Shown: in pieces, positions 1 through 6,026 of the stretch
Numbering within the stretch: position 1 is the stretch's first letter
How the letters are laid out: each line of letters starts with the position of its first letter
From: an uncultured Collinsella sp.
GTDB lineage: Bacteria > Actinomycetota > Coriobacteriia > Coriobacteriales > Coriobacteriaceae
Direction of reading: 5' to 3'
Assembly: GCA_900768435.1 (NCBI GenBank)
Contig: CAAGCW010000013.1
Span: forward strand, 1-10,504
Length of the DNA: 10,504 nucleotides
The notes under the pieces: generated by a model
Told to the model about the DNA's origin: nothing
The model's database searches: none
Seen by the model: only the letters and a program-made list of their open reading frames with translations
Made by a program: the position numbers and the translations under genes

Positions 1-288
1 AGTGGGTCATCGTCCCGGCGTTCAGCATCAGGGTAGCGCTGCGACGCGGAAATCGCGCGCTGTTGACGCGCCCCCGCAGTGCCCGCTTCCCCCAAGGACA
101 ATTATCAGTGCAGGTAGAAGTCCTGCGATTTTTCATGAAACTCGGGTGTGTTCGAGGGTATCGGGTTAAACGTAGTAGATGAGCCAGTTTCGTGGCGAGC
201 GCTGCCAACCGATCCTCCGGGGACGGGAAAAGCGGGTCATTTGGGGCTGTCGGCCCCTATTTCGCCGCAACCTAGATAGGTGGGATAC
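1..288. other. No gene recognised; intergenic or end of an unseen locus
   Basis: I see no convincing gene here. Plus-strand frames 2 and 3 stay open from the left edge to about positions 169 and 182, but the translations are Arg/Ser/Pro-rich, match no family I know, and lack a start or ribosome binding site. A C-terminal fragment of an upstream gene cannot be excluded. A small GC-rich hairpin lies at 243-257 (GGGGC, 5-nt loop, GCCCC) without a clear T-run. The stretch looks like spacer DNA, and part of it could be a genome-wide repeat, which cannot be tested from one copy. Confidence 0.3.
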
Positions 289-322
289 AAAAAACCCTGC
301 CGCGGATAGCGGCAGGGTTTTT
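289..322. terminator. Bidirectional rho-independent terminator after EIIA gene
   Basis: A perfect 9-bp stem (CCCTGCCGC at 295-303 with GCGGCAGGG at 309-317) and a 5-nt loop are flanked by an A-run on the left (289-294) and a T-run on the right (318-322). It is therefore a terminator in both directions. On the minus strand it lies 27 nt past the stop of the EIIA gene and ends in six T's, so it closes that transcript. It would also stop any plus-strand transcript arriving from the left. Confidence 0.9.
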
Positions 323-349
323 GGAAGGGGACTTGGTTGTGAGGGTTCG

Positions 350-688
350 TTAGGCGAGCTTGGCCTCGAGCTCAGCGATGCGCTTGTAGGCATCGATGGT
401 AAAGCGGGTCTGCTTCTCCAAGATCATGGTGGTCATGAGGGTGTCCTGAGCGTGGGCCATGATGAAGGTCATCTCCATCTCGCCGCCGCCGGCCTCCTGC
501 GAAAGCAGCTTGGTCTGCGTGTCGTGGGCACCGATGAGCGCATCGCTGGCATCCTTGTGCAGCTGCTCGGCCTTCTCAAAATCACCCTCGCGAGCAGCAT
601 CGAGCGCTGCAAGCAGATCAGTCTGGGCGTCACCCGCGTATGCGACGATCTCGAATCCAACCATCGAGATTTCTTCTTTGGTTGCCAT
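350..688 (-). CDS. lacF: PTS lactose/cellobiose-family EIIA component
   Basis: This cytoplasmic phosphocarrier takes phosphate from HPr and passes it to the IIB cysteine of a lactose-family permease. The 112-aa length is typical for this all-helical, trimer-forming family. The active site is His79 in MAHAQDTLMTT (residues 77-87); Asp82 is the usual metal-binding residue at the trimer axis. LacF and ChbA proteins I know have HAQDHLM or HGQDHLM, so Thr83 in place of the second His is unusual. The N-terminal region (EEISMVGFEIVAYAGDAQ) matches the family helix. The ATG is well supported by AAAGGA 7 nt upstream (696-701). It is the only EIIA in the window and neither permease carries an IIA domain, so it probably serves both. 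It has its own upstream regulatory motifs in the 214-nt gap after lacI, and read-through from lacI is also possible. Confidence 0.93.
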   Translation of the reverse strand: MATKEEISMVGFEIVAYAGDAQTDLLAALDAAREGDFEKAEQLHKDASDALIGAHDTQTKLLSQEAGGGEMEMTFIMAHAQDTLMTTMILEKQTRFTIDAYKRIAELEAKLA

Positions 689-756
689 ATTGCGTTCCTT
701 TCACATATGAACCAATGGAGAGCATCGCGTCCGGGCATACGCGCTGCGTTGTGTAT

Positions 757-774
757 GACAGAAACATTAACATT
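757..774 (-). promoter_or_regulatory. Degenerate LacI-type operator candidate upstream of EIIA
   Basis: The plus-strand text GACAGAAACATTAACATT matches 13 of 18 positions of the operator at 2066-2083 (reverse complement). The right half, AACATT with preceding TTA, is well kept, but the central CG is CA. It lies 68 nt upstream of the EIIA start codon. It would let a cassette repressor co-control EIIA, though the match is weak enough to be chance. Confidence 0.35.
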
Positions 775-813
775 CAAACAAAACAGAACAATGCAAAACG
801 CAATTTCGAGCTA

Positions 814-842
814 TGAACGGTCGATTTTCGCCCGTGAACGGT
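814..842 (-). promoter_or_regulatory. Direct-repeat element upstream of EIIA
   Basis: On the minus strand two perfect ACCGTTCA octamers start 21 bp apart, two helical turns, with a 13-nt spacer ending in ATCG. The element matches 22 of 29 positions with 7111-7139 upstream of the second permease. It lies 39 nt upstream of the degenerate operator. Direct half-sites 21 bp apart are the spacing of AraC-type half-sites, so an activator site is a reasonable inference. No candidate activator gene is in the window. Confidence 0.5.
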
Positions 843-902
843 TTTTAAACCAATGCGAACAATATCGAACACAATTAGTGGCAACCCAAACAGATCCACA
901 CC

Positions 903-1907
903 CTAGCGTACATCGCGCACCGTATCACCCTCTACGAGCATGCCGGGGATCAGCATGTGCTCCACGCCAGACGCAACCCCCTCGGCGCCGGCAATTTTGT
1001 CGACCGCCCACATGCCGACGCGCTTGTTGTCAAAGCGCACCGTGGTCAGGCGACGGTCGGGCACGATGTCGCCCAGGCTGTCATCAACACCCGCCACGCT
1101 CACGTCCTCGGGCACGCGCTTTCCGCGCGATTCGAGCCCGCGAATGCAGCCGTAGGCCATGGCATCGTTGGAAGCATAGATGGCAGTACAGGTCGGATCG
1201 TCCGCTAGAGCCTGACCGGCAGCATATCCGCTCTGTGCCGTCCAATCGCCACGGACGAGTCGCGGCGGCTCAATACCATGTGCGCGCAATGTCTCACGCC
1301 AGCCTTCCTCGCGCTGCATGCCCGAAAGCGAGCGCTCGGGGCATGAGATAAAGTGCACGGTCTTGTGCCCCTGCTCCAACAAGTACTCGACCACCTGGCG
1401 CGAGCAATCGAACTGGTCGTTATCGACCGTTGAACAGAGCGGGTGCTCCAGCATGGTAACGAGCACCGTCTGCATACCGGGCAGCGGCTCGAAGGTGCCA
1501 AAGTCCGCCGGCATGCGATTCATGATCACAACCATGCCATCCACCGGAAGTGCGCTCATGCGCGACGATGCACTCTCGAGGGTATAGGGGTGTCCATCTA
1601 CTTTAGTGAGGGTAATGGCATAGCCGTGTTTGTCGGCCGCGGCGGCAAAGCCCTCCATACGGTCGAGGTTGCCGGTACCGGTAATGTTGAACATGGCGAC
1701 GCCGACGGTCTTGAACTTGCCGCGACGCAGCGAACGGCCGGCAAAGTTTGGACGATACCCCAGCTCGCGCATGGCGGCACGCACGCGCTCCTTGGTCTCG
1801 GGGCGCACGCTGGGCGAATCGTGCACGGTGCGCGAGACCGTCTGCTCCGAGACGCCCGCGAGACGCGCTACGTCCTTAACGGAAACCGATTTTTTAACAG
1901 CGGCCAT
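903..1907 (-). CDS. LacI-family transcriptional repressor (first cassette)
   Basis: This 334-aa protein has the full LacI/GalR length. The N-terminal helix-turn-helix covers about residues 9-30 (VSVKDVARLAGVSEQTVSR). The hinge helix is at 54-62 and keeps Leu60, equivalent to the Leu56 that LacI inserts at a central CpG. The periplasmic-binding-protein-like sensor domain follows to the C-terminus and includes GVDDSLGD near 275. Recognition-helix positions equivalent to LacI Tyr17, Gln18 and Arg22 are Glu21, Gln22 and Arg26. The gene is divergent from the lacE-like permease, and three operator-like sites lie between them, one 13 nt before its own start, so it probably represses the permease and itself. 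Effector unknown; a beta-galactoside or its phosphate is likely. The ATG is preceded by a weak GAAAGA at 1915-1920. Confidence 0.92.
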   Translation of the reverse strand: MAAVKKSVSVKDVARLAGVSEQTVSRTVHDSPSVRPETKERVRAAMRELGYRPNFAGRSLRRGKFKTVGVAMFNITGTGNLDRMEGFAAAADKHGYAITLTKVDGHPYTLESASSRMSALPVDGMVVIMNRMPADFGTFEPLPGMQTVLVTMLEHPLCSTVDNDQFDCSRQVVEYLLEQGHKTVHFISCPERSLSGMQREEGWRETLRAHGIEPPRLVRGDWTAQSGYAAGQALADDPTCTAIYASNDAMAYGCIRGLESRGKRVPEDVSVAGVDDSLGDIVPDRRLTTVRFDNKRVGMWAVDKIAGAEGVASGVEHMLIPGMLVEGDTVRDVR

Positions 1908-1920
1908 AGGTCGATCTTTC

Positions 1921-1938
1921 TATGTCAACGATGCCATT
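1921..1938 (-). promoter_or_regulatory. LacI-type operator candidate next to repressor start
   Basis: TATGTCAACGATGCCATT matches 15 of 18 positions of the operator at 2066-2083 and keeps the central CG (1929/1930). As a dyad it is imperfect (6 of 9 pairs). It borders the weak ribosome binding site of lacI, 13 nt from the start codon, so occupancy would block lacI expression. Its centre is 145 bp from the next operator. It overlaps a near-perfect dyad at 1930-1947 (GATGCCATT/GATGGCATC). Confidence 0.55.
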
Positions 1939-1973
1939 GATGGCATCCTACGCAGTTATTTTGAACACTTTCA

Positions 1974-1979
1974 AGTATA
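1974..1979 (-). promoter_or_regulatory. Possible -10 box for first lacI
   Basis: The minus strand reads TATACT here, 5 of 6 to the sigma-70-type consensus and about 67 nt upstream of the lacI start. No good -35 hexamer sits at 16-18 bp, so the call is weak. If correct, the operator at 1921-1938 lies just downstream of the start of transcription. Confidence 0.2.
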
Positions 1980-2065
1980 TCTAACGCCTCCTCCGCCATA
2001 CGCTCACCACCCAAAACCTACCGTTCACCGACAATCCCGCTTCCACGAACGGCTTTTGTCGCCCA

Positions 2066-2083
2066 AATGTTAACGTTGCCATT
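2066..2083. promoter_or_regulatory. LacI-type operator, repressor-proximal main site
   Basis: AATGTTAACGTTGCCATT is an 18-bp imperfect palindrome (7 of 9 pairs) centred on CG at 2074/2075, the form expected for LacI-family proteins with the hinge Leu. Its reverse complement matches the site at 2186-2203 at 17 of 18 positions, so the two face each other 120 bp apart (centre to centre). That distance suits DNA looping by a tetrameric or paired repressor. Confidence 0.75.
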
Positions 2084-2112
2084 GTGCAAACACAGAGCCA
2101 CCGGGCGGCTCA

Positions 2113-2142
2113 ATCGTTTACGCATAAGGAATCGACGGTTCG
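2113..2142 (+). promoter_or_regulatory. Direct-repeat element upstream of first EIICB
   Basis: ATCGTTTA (2113-2120) and ACGGTTCG (2135-2142) are half-sites starting 22 bp apart with a 14-nt spacer ending in ATCG. This is the more divergent, one-base-longer relative of the elements at 814-842 and 7111-7139. It ends 43 nt before the operator at 2186 and would sit near -67 if the -10 at 2183 is used, a common activator position. Confidence 0.4.
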
Positions 2143-2182
2143 CAGGCACAGGAACCACCGGTTCGCGTCTTTTTTTGTGTCG

Positions 2183-2188
2183 CATAAT
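2183..2188 (+). promoter_or_regulatory. Possible -10 box of first EIICB promoter
   Basis: CATAAT matches TATAAT at 5 of 6 and overlaps the first bases of the operator at 2186-2203, so repressor binding would block RNA polymerase. The -35 region at the expected distance (about 2160-2165) is poor. That is consistent with an activator-dependent promoter, or with a wrong call. Confidence 0.35.
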
Positions 2189-2203
2189 GGCAACGTCAAC
2201 ATT
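2186..2203. promoter_or_regulatory. LacI-type operator, permease-proximal site
   Basis: AATGGCAACGTCAACATT is the near-exact inverted copy (17 of 18) of the operator at 2066-2083, with its centre CG at 2194/2195. It ends 61 nt before the EIICB start and overlaps the likely -10, the usual place for repression. Sequence similarity to the other copy continues a few bases outward (TGTGT and GCA blocks), so the two may be an inverted duplication of a promoter-operator unit. Confidence 0.78.
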
Positions 2204-2264
2204 TTGGCAACCGAACGCCAAAAGCTACCATCGTTGCTAACCCACCGACTCTTAGGAGCATTGC

Positions 2265-4040
2265 ATGGAGCAACTCATCGCCATCATCGAAAAGGGCCAG
2301 CCCTTTTTCAACGCGATCGCCCGCAACAAGTACCTCAAGGCGATCCGCGACGGCTTTATCTCCGTCATCCCCATCATCATCTTCTCGTCCATCTTCTGCC
2401 TGGTAGCCTCGGTCCCCAACATCTGGGGTTTCTACTGGCCCGATGACATCAACAACGCCCTGTGGAAGTGCTACAACTACTCCATGGGCATCCTGGCCAT
2501 CGCCTGCGCCGCCACCACGGCCAAGCACTTCGCCGACGCCCAGAACCGCGATCTACCCAAGAACAACCAGATCAACTTCATCTCGTGCATGTGCGCAGCC
2601 ATCATCGGCTTCTTGCTCCTTTCGAGCGACACGATCGCCACGGACGCTGCCAGCGGCTTCAACACCACCTACCTTGGTTCCAAAGGCCTGTTGACCGCCT
2701 TTATCGCTGCGTTTGTGACCGGCATCATCTACAAGTTCTTCATCAAGCGCAACATCACCGTCAAGATGCCCGAGCAGGTTCCGCCCAACATCTCGCAGAC
2801 CTTTAAGGACATCATCCCCTTCTCCGTCTGCATCACCGTCTTTTGGGTCTTTGACATCGTCTTCCGCGCTGCCTTTGGCTTCTGCTTTGCCCAGGGCGTC
2901 ATCCAGGTGTTCCAGCCCCTGTTCACCGCTGCCGACGGCTACATCGGCCTCGCTGTAATCTACGGCGCCATGAGCCTCTTCTGGTTCGTGGGCGTCCACG
3001 GCCCTTCGATCGTCGAGCCCGCCATCGCCGCCGCTCTCGTTGCCAACATGACCGACAACCTGGCTGCGTTCCAGGCCGGCCAGCACGCTTCCGCTGTCCT
3101 GACCCAGGGTGCCCAGTACTTCGTCGTCTGCATGGGCGGCACCGGTGCCACGCTCGTCCTGGTCTTTATGTTCTGCTTCCTGGCCAAGTCTCAGGAGATG
3201 CGCGCCGTCGGTAAGGCCGCCATCGTCCCGGTCTGCTTTGCTGTCAACGAGCCGCTGCTGTTCGCCGCGCCCATCGTGCTCAACCCCGTCTTCTTTGTCC
3301 CGTTTGTCTTTGCCCCGATCGCCAACATCTGGATCCTCAAGATCTTTATCGACTTCTTGGGCATGAACGGCTTTATGTACACCCTGCCCTGGACCGTTCC
3401 CGGCCCCATCGGCACCATCATGGGCTTGGGCTTCCAGCCGCTCGCCTTTGTGATGCTCGCCCTCATCTTGGTCGTCGACTTTGTCCTGTACTATCCGTTC
3501 TTCCGTGCCTATGACGCCCAGAAGTGCGCCGAGGAGGCCGAGATCTCCCAGGAGGAGCTCGCCGCCAAGAACGCCGAGAAGGCCGCCAAGCTCAACGACG
3601 CCTTCCAGGGCAAGGCCGATGCCAAGAGCGTTGCCGCCGGCGCCGCAGCCGAGGCCGTGAAGGCCGACGCCCCTGCCGCTTCTGCAGCACCCGCTGCCGA
3701 GGCAACGACCGCCAGCGACCTCAACGGCAAGCGCGTGCTCGTGCTCTGCCAGGGTGGCGGAACCTCGGGCCTGCTCGCCAACGCGCTGGCCAAGGCTGCC
3801 AAGGAGCGCGGCATCGATCTGGAGACCGCTGCCGAAGCCTATGGCAACCACGTGGACATGCTCCCCGACTTTGACCTGGTCGTCCTGGCCCCGCAGGCCG
3901 CAAGCTACCTGGCCGACCTGCAGAAGGACTGCGAGCGCGTGGGCAACAAGTGCGTCGCCTGCCGCGGCAAGCAGTACATCGAGCTCTCCCAGAACGGCGA
4001 CAAGTCTCTCGCCTTCGTAAGCGAGCAGCTCTCCCTTTAG
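2265..4040 (+). CDS. lacE: Lactose-family PTS permease EIICB (first copy)
   Basis: This integral membrane sugar transporter of the lactose/cellobiose PTS family phosphorylates its substrate on entry. It has 591 aa (known LacE about 570). The IIC domain spans about residues 1-415, with roughly ten hydrophobic segments. It carries GVHG at 243-246 (His245) and NEPLLF at 328-333 (Glu329), positions that match substrate and phosphotransfer residues in the ChbC structure family. An Ala/Glu-rich linker (about 420-486) follows, then a IIB domain from 488 with VLVLCQGGGTSGLLANAL, where Cys495 is the phosphorylated residue. The IIC-IIB order and IIB motif are LacE-like. AGGAG at 2254-2258 lies 6 nt before the ATG. 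It is followed by lacG and should need the EIIA encoded at 350-688. Lactose is the default substrate guess; other beta-galactosides are possible. Confidence 0.93.
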   Translation: MEQLIAIIEKGQPFFNAIARNKYLKAIRDGFISVIPIIIFSSIFCLVASVPNIWGFYWPDDINNALWKCYNYSMGILAIACAATTAKHFADAQNRDLPKNNQINFISCMCAAIIGFLLLSSDTIATDAASGFNTTYLGSKGLLTAFIAAFVTGIIYKFFIKRNITVKMPEQVPPNISQTFKDIIPFSVCITVFWVFDIVFRAAFGFCFAQGVIQVFQPLFTAADGYIGLAVIYGAMSLFWFVGVHGPSIVEPAIAAALVANMTDNLAAFQAGQHASAVLTQGAQYFVVCMGGTGATLVLVFMFCFLAKSQEMRAVGKAAIVPVCFAVNEPLLFAAPIVLNPVFFVPFVFAPIANIWILKIFIDFLGMNGFMYTLPWTVPGPIGTIMGLGFQPLAFVMLALILVVDFVLYYPFFRAYDAQKCAEEAEISQEELAAKNAEKAAKLNDAFQGKADAKSVAAGAAAEAVKADAPAASAAPAAEATTASDLNGKRVLVLCQGGGTSGLLANALAKAAKERGIDLETAAEAYGNHVDMLPDFDLVVLAPQAASYLADLQKDCERVGNKCVACRGKQYIELSQNGDKSLAFVSEQLSL

Positions 4041-4236
4041 TCCGCTGTTCTAACGAACAGCGGCCGGCTCGACGCTGCGCGGTGTCCAGCCGGCCAGATT
4101 GCCGCTCAACTTCGGCGGCGCGACCATAAGGTCAGCGCCGCCTTGTTTCGGGGCAATCTGACTCGCCTGGACACCGCTCGCTGACTTTGGCCTCTCCTGC
4201 ACCGTTTTCATCATTCAAATGATTGGATACCCCATC
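4041..4236 (+). ncRNA. Structured RNA spacer between EIICB and lacG
   Basis: The spacer is rich in inverted repeats. A perfect 9-bp hairpin (4042-4050 with 4055-4063, loop TAAC) starts one base after the EIICB stop. Then comes a nested structure: GCGGTGTCCAG 4079-4089 with 4167-4177; CAGATTGCC 4095-4103 with 4152-4160; GGCGGCGC plus GACC 4114-4125 with GGTC, a bulged A, and GCGCCGCC 4130-4142, loop ATAA. That gives 32 base pairs over 99 nt. An alternative pairing, GGCCGGCT 4062-4069 with AGCCGGCC 4088-4095, would disrupt the outer helices. There is no T-run, so it is not an ordinary terminator. Possible roles are mRNA 3'-end protection, processing that sets the EIICB to LacG ratio, or a regulated switch. 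No known riboswitch class is recognised. Confidence 0.6.
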
Positions 4237-5676
4237 ATGTCCGTTAATCCTGCCAGCGTCACCAACCCGCCCGCGCAGTTTCCCGAGGACTTTGTCTTTG
4301 GCGGCGCCACCGCTGCCTACCAGGTAGAGGGCGAGACCCGCACCCACGGTAAGGGCAAGGTCGCCTGGGACGACTTTCTGGAGGCCCAGGGGCGTTTCTC
4401 TCCCGATCCCGCTTCGGACTTCTACAACCAGTACCCCGTCGACCTGGAGCTGTGCGAGGAGTTCGGCATCAACGGCATTCGCCTCTCCATTGCCTGGAGC
4501 CGCATCTTCCCCAACGGCACCGGCGAGATCAACCCCGAGGGTGTCCAGTTCTACCACGACCTCTTCGCCGAGTGCCACAAGCACCACGTTGAGCCGTTTG
4601 TCACGCTGCATCACTTTGACACGCCGCTGCCCCTCTTTGAGAAGGGCGACTTCCTCAACCGTGAGACCATCGACGCCTTTGTGAACTTTGCCGCCTTCTG
4701 CTTTAAGGAGTACGCCGACCAGGTGACCTACTGGTTCACCTTTAACGAGATCTGGGCCGACGCCTCCAACACCTACATCGAGGGCACCTTCCCCGGTGGC
4801 GTCAAGGCGCATCTGGCCGAGGCCTTCCAGTGCGAGCACAACATGATGCTCGCCCACGCCAAGGCAGTGCTGGCCTTCCACAACGGTGGCTTTAAGGGCA
4901 AGATCGGCGTCATTCAGTCGCTGGAGTTTAAGTACCCGCTCAACGAGAACGACCCCGCCGACATCAAGGCCGCCAACAACGAGCACGTGCTGCAGAACCA
5001 GTTCTTGCTCGACGCCACCTTCCGCGGCGACTATGCCCCCGACACCCTCGAGTGCGCCAACCGCCTGGCTGCCGTCTCGGGCGGCACCATCGAGATTCTG
5101 GACGAGGACCTCGAGATTATGCGCGAGGCAGCGCTCTACAACGACTACCTGGGCGTCAACAACTACCAGTGCCGTTTCCTGAAGGCCTACGAAGGCGAGA
5201 ACGACCTGCACCACAACGGTACGGGCGAGAAGGGCACCGGCCGCTGGCGCGTCAAGGGCATTGGCGAGCACGTGAACAAGCCCGGCATCCCCACCACCGA
5301 CTGGGACTGGATCATCTATCCTGAGGGTCTGTTCGATCTGCTTGTGTACATTAAGCAGCGCTACCCCAACTACAAGCAGATCTTCATTACCGAAAACGGC
5401 ATGGGCTACAAGGATCCCTACAAGGACGGCTTTGTGGACGACCAGCCGCGCATCGACTACATCGAGCAGCACCTGCGCTGGCTGCTCAAGGCCATGGAGG
5501 TGGGCGTCAACGTGGGCGGCTACTTCCTGTGGAGCCTGCAGGACCAGTTCTCCTGGACCAACGGTTACAACAAGCGTTATGGCTTCTTCTACGTAGACTT
5601 TGAGACCCAAAAGCGCACGCCCAAGGCAAGCGCCTACTGGTACAAGCACGTGGCGCAGACCCGTCGTCTGGACTAG
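4237..5676 (+). CDS. lacG: GH1 6-phospho-beta-galactosidase (first copy)
   Basis: This cytoplasmic retaining glycosidase cleaves beta-galactoside 6-phosphates made by the PTS. Counting from this start (479 aa), the acid/base is Glu171 in TFNEI and the nucleophile is Glu386 in ITENG. SWTNGYNKRYG near 439-449 has the Ser, Lys and Tyr that bind the sugar phosphate in Lactococcus LacG (Ser428, Lys435, Tyr437). The Trp after that Ser marks galactosidases rather than 6-phospho-beta-glucosidases. FGGATAAYQVEG near the N-terminus is the GH1 signature. An in-frame ATG at 4219 would add six residues but has no ribosome binding site. ATG 4237 has a weak GGA at 4225-4227, 9 nt upstream, and gives an N-terminus closer to the paralogue. 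The gene follows EIICB after the structured spacer and is closed by a strong terminator. Confidence 0.93.
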   Translation: MSVNPASVTNPPAQFPEDFVFGGATAAYQVEGETRTHGKGKVAWDDFLEAQGRFSPDPASDFYNQYPVDLELCEEFGINGIRLSIAWSRIFPNGTGEINPEGVQFYHDLFAECHKHHVEPFVTLHHFDTPLPLFEKGDFLNRETIDAFVNFAAFCFKEYADQVTYWFTFNEIWADASNTYIEGTFPGGVKAHLAEAFQCEHNMMLAHAKAVLAFHNGGFKGKIGVIQSLEFKYPLNENDPADIKAANNEHVLQNQFLLDATFRGDYAPDTLECANRLAAVSGGTIEILDEDLEIMREAALYNDYLGVNNYQCRFLKAYEGENDLHHNGTGEKGTGRWRVKGIGEHVNKPGIPTTDWDWIIYPEGLFDLLVYIKQRYPNYKQIFITENGMGYKDPYKDGFVDDQPRIDYIEQHLRWLLKAMEVGVNVGGYFLWSLQDQFSWTNGYNKRYGFFYVDFETQKRTPKASAYWYKHVAQTRRLD

Positions 5677-5682
5677 TGGCTG

Positions 5683-5696
5683 GCGGGGTTGCCCGC
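5683..5696 (+). other. Small hairpin just after first lacG stop
   Basis: GCGGG, loop GTTG, CCCGC forms a 5-bp hairpin six bases past the stop codon and ahead of the main terminator. It resembles the hairpins that follow both EIICB genes in position but is much smaller, and it may be incidental. Confidence 0.3.
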
Positions 5697-5721
5697 TCAC
5701 ACAACCTGTCCCCATTTCTCA

Positions 5722-5770
5722 GCCGGGGGCGGCACGTCACACGGCGCGCCGCCCCCGGTCTTTTGTTTTT
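5722..5770 (+). terminator. Rho-independent terminator of first EIICB-lacG operon
   Basis: CCGGGGGCGGC (5723-5733) pairs perfectly over 11 bp with GCCGCCCCCGG (5748-5758), with a 14-nt loop and a possible extra G-T pair at the base. It is followed by the T-rich tract TCTTTTGTTTTT. It lies 46 nt after the lacG stop and should end the plus-strand transcript before the repeat array. Confidence 0.92.
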
Positions 5771-5791
5771 GGGCTGGTCGTGAGCCGTTTG

Positions 5792-6008
5792 TCTCGATCT
5801 GTAACATCTAACCGAGTCTTTGGGTCCCAACTGTTACAAATCGAGATGAACGCACGGGGCAGTTCCCTCAATCTAAATCTGTAACAACTAGCGGGTTATT
5901 TCGCTCCCACCTGTTACAGATCGAGACAAACGGAATAGGCCGAGCCAAAAGATCTCAATCTGTAACATCTAGCCGATTTTTTTGGGTCCTACCTGTTACA
6001 GATTAAGA
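5792..6008. repeat. Three tandem palindromic repeats between the cassettes
   Basis: Each unit is about 55 bp: a 15-nt arm like TCTCGATCTGTAACA, a 25-26-nt T-containing middle, then the inverted arm TGTTACAGATCGAGA. Units are 5792-5846, 5872-5926 and 5953-6008. Arms pair at 14, 13 and 14 of 15 positions; the inner TCTGTAACA/TGTTACAGA core is best kept. Spacers of 25-26 nt are unrelated, giving an 80-82-bp period. The middles share a pattern (CTAgCcG, T-run, GgTCCcAcC). The array lies between a plus-strand operon end and the minus-strand second lacI, like REP/BIME clusters between convergent genes in enterobacteria. It may protect or terminate the lacI transcript, for which no ordinary terminator is seen. 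Confidence 0.85.
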
Positions 6009-6026
6009 TGAACGAGCCGAGCACGT

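Larger units (their letters stand above)
689..902 (-). promoter_or_regulatory. Regulatory gap between first lacI and EIIA gene
   Basis: This AT-richer spacer lies between two minus-strand genes. It has no terminator for lacI. It carries, in the direction of EIIA transcription, a direct-repeat element (842 down to 814) and then a degenerate operator-like site (774 down to 757). The 13-mer CGAACAATATCGA at 856-868 recurs exactly at 7120-7132 upstream of the second permease. The EIIA gene therefore probably has its own promoter, although I could not fix convincing -35 and -10 boxes. Confidence 0.5.
1908..2264. promoter_or_regulatory. Divergent control region between first lacI and EIICB
   Basis: This 357-bp region is shared by a minus-strand repressor gene and a plus-strand permease gene. 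It holds three operator-like sites (1921-1938, 2066-2083, 2186-2203), a direct-repeat element (2113-2142), and a 7-bp inverted repeat in the permease leader (TTTTGGC at 2202-2208 with GCCAAAA at 2217-2223). Direct repeats of CGGTTCGC lie at 2136-2143 and 2159-2166. ACCGTTCACCGACAAT at 2020-2035 resembles 7111-7127 in the second cassette with one base inserted. Confidence 0.7.

Noticed and set aside
243..257. Terminator-like hairpin GGGGC/GCCCC
   Set aside because: Five-bp stem followed only by TATTT on the plus strand; too weak, and a far better terminator lies at 289-322.
179..1351. 390-residue plus-strand open frame across EIIA and lacI
   Set aside because: Runs through the bidirectional terminator, the antisense of EIIA, an intergenic region and the antisense of lacI; no coherent protein.
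2553..3851. 432-residue minus-strand open frame antisense to the first EIICB
   Set aside because: Gly/Asp/Glu-rich shadow of the membrane permease; no start signal or family match.
4042..4063. Rho-independent terminator after the first EIICB
   Set aside because: The hairpin is perfect but is followed by a GC-rich sequence with no T-run, and lacG has no visible promoter of its own.
4132..5715. 527-residue minus-strand open frame antisense to the first lacG
   Set aside because: It lies opposite a clear GH1 gene; Val/Leu/Gly-rich translation without domains comes from GC-rich third codon positions on the other strand.
5792..6008. CRISPR array
   Set aside because: Only three units, 55-bp repeats with long self-complementary arms and imperfect identity, no cas genes; REP-like palindromes explain it better.
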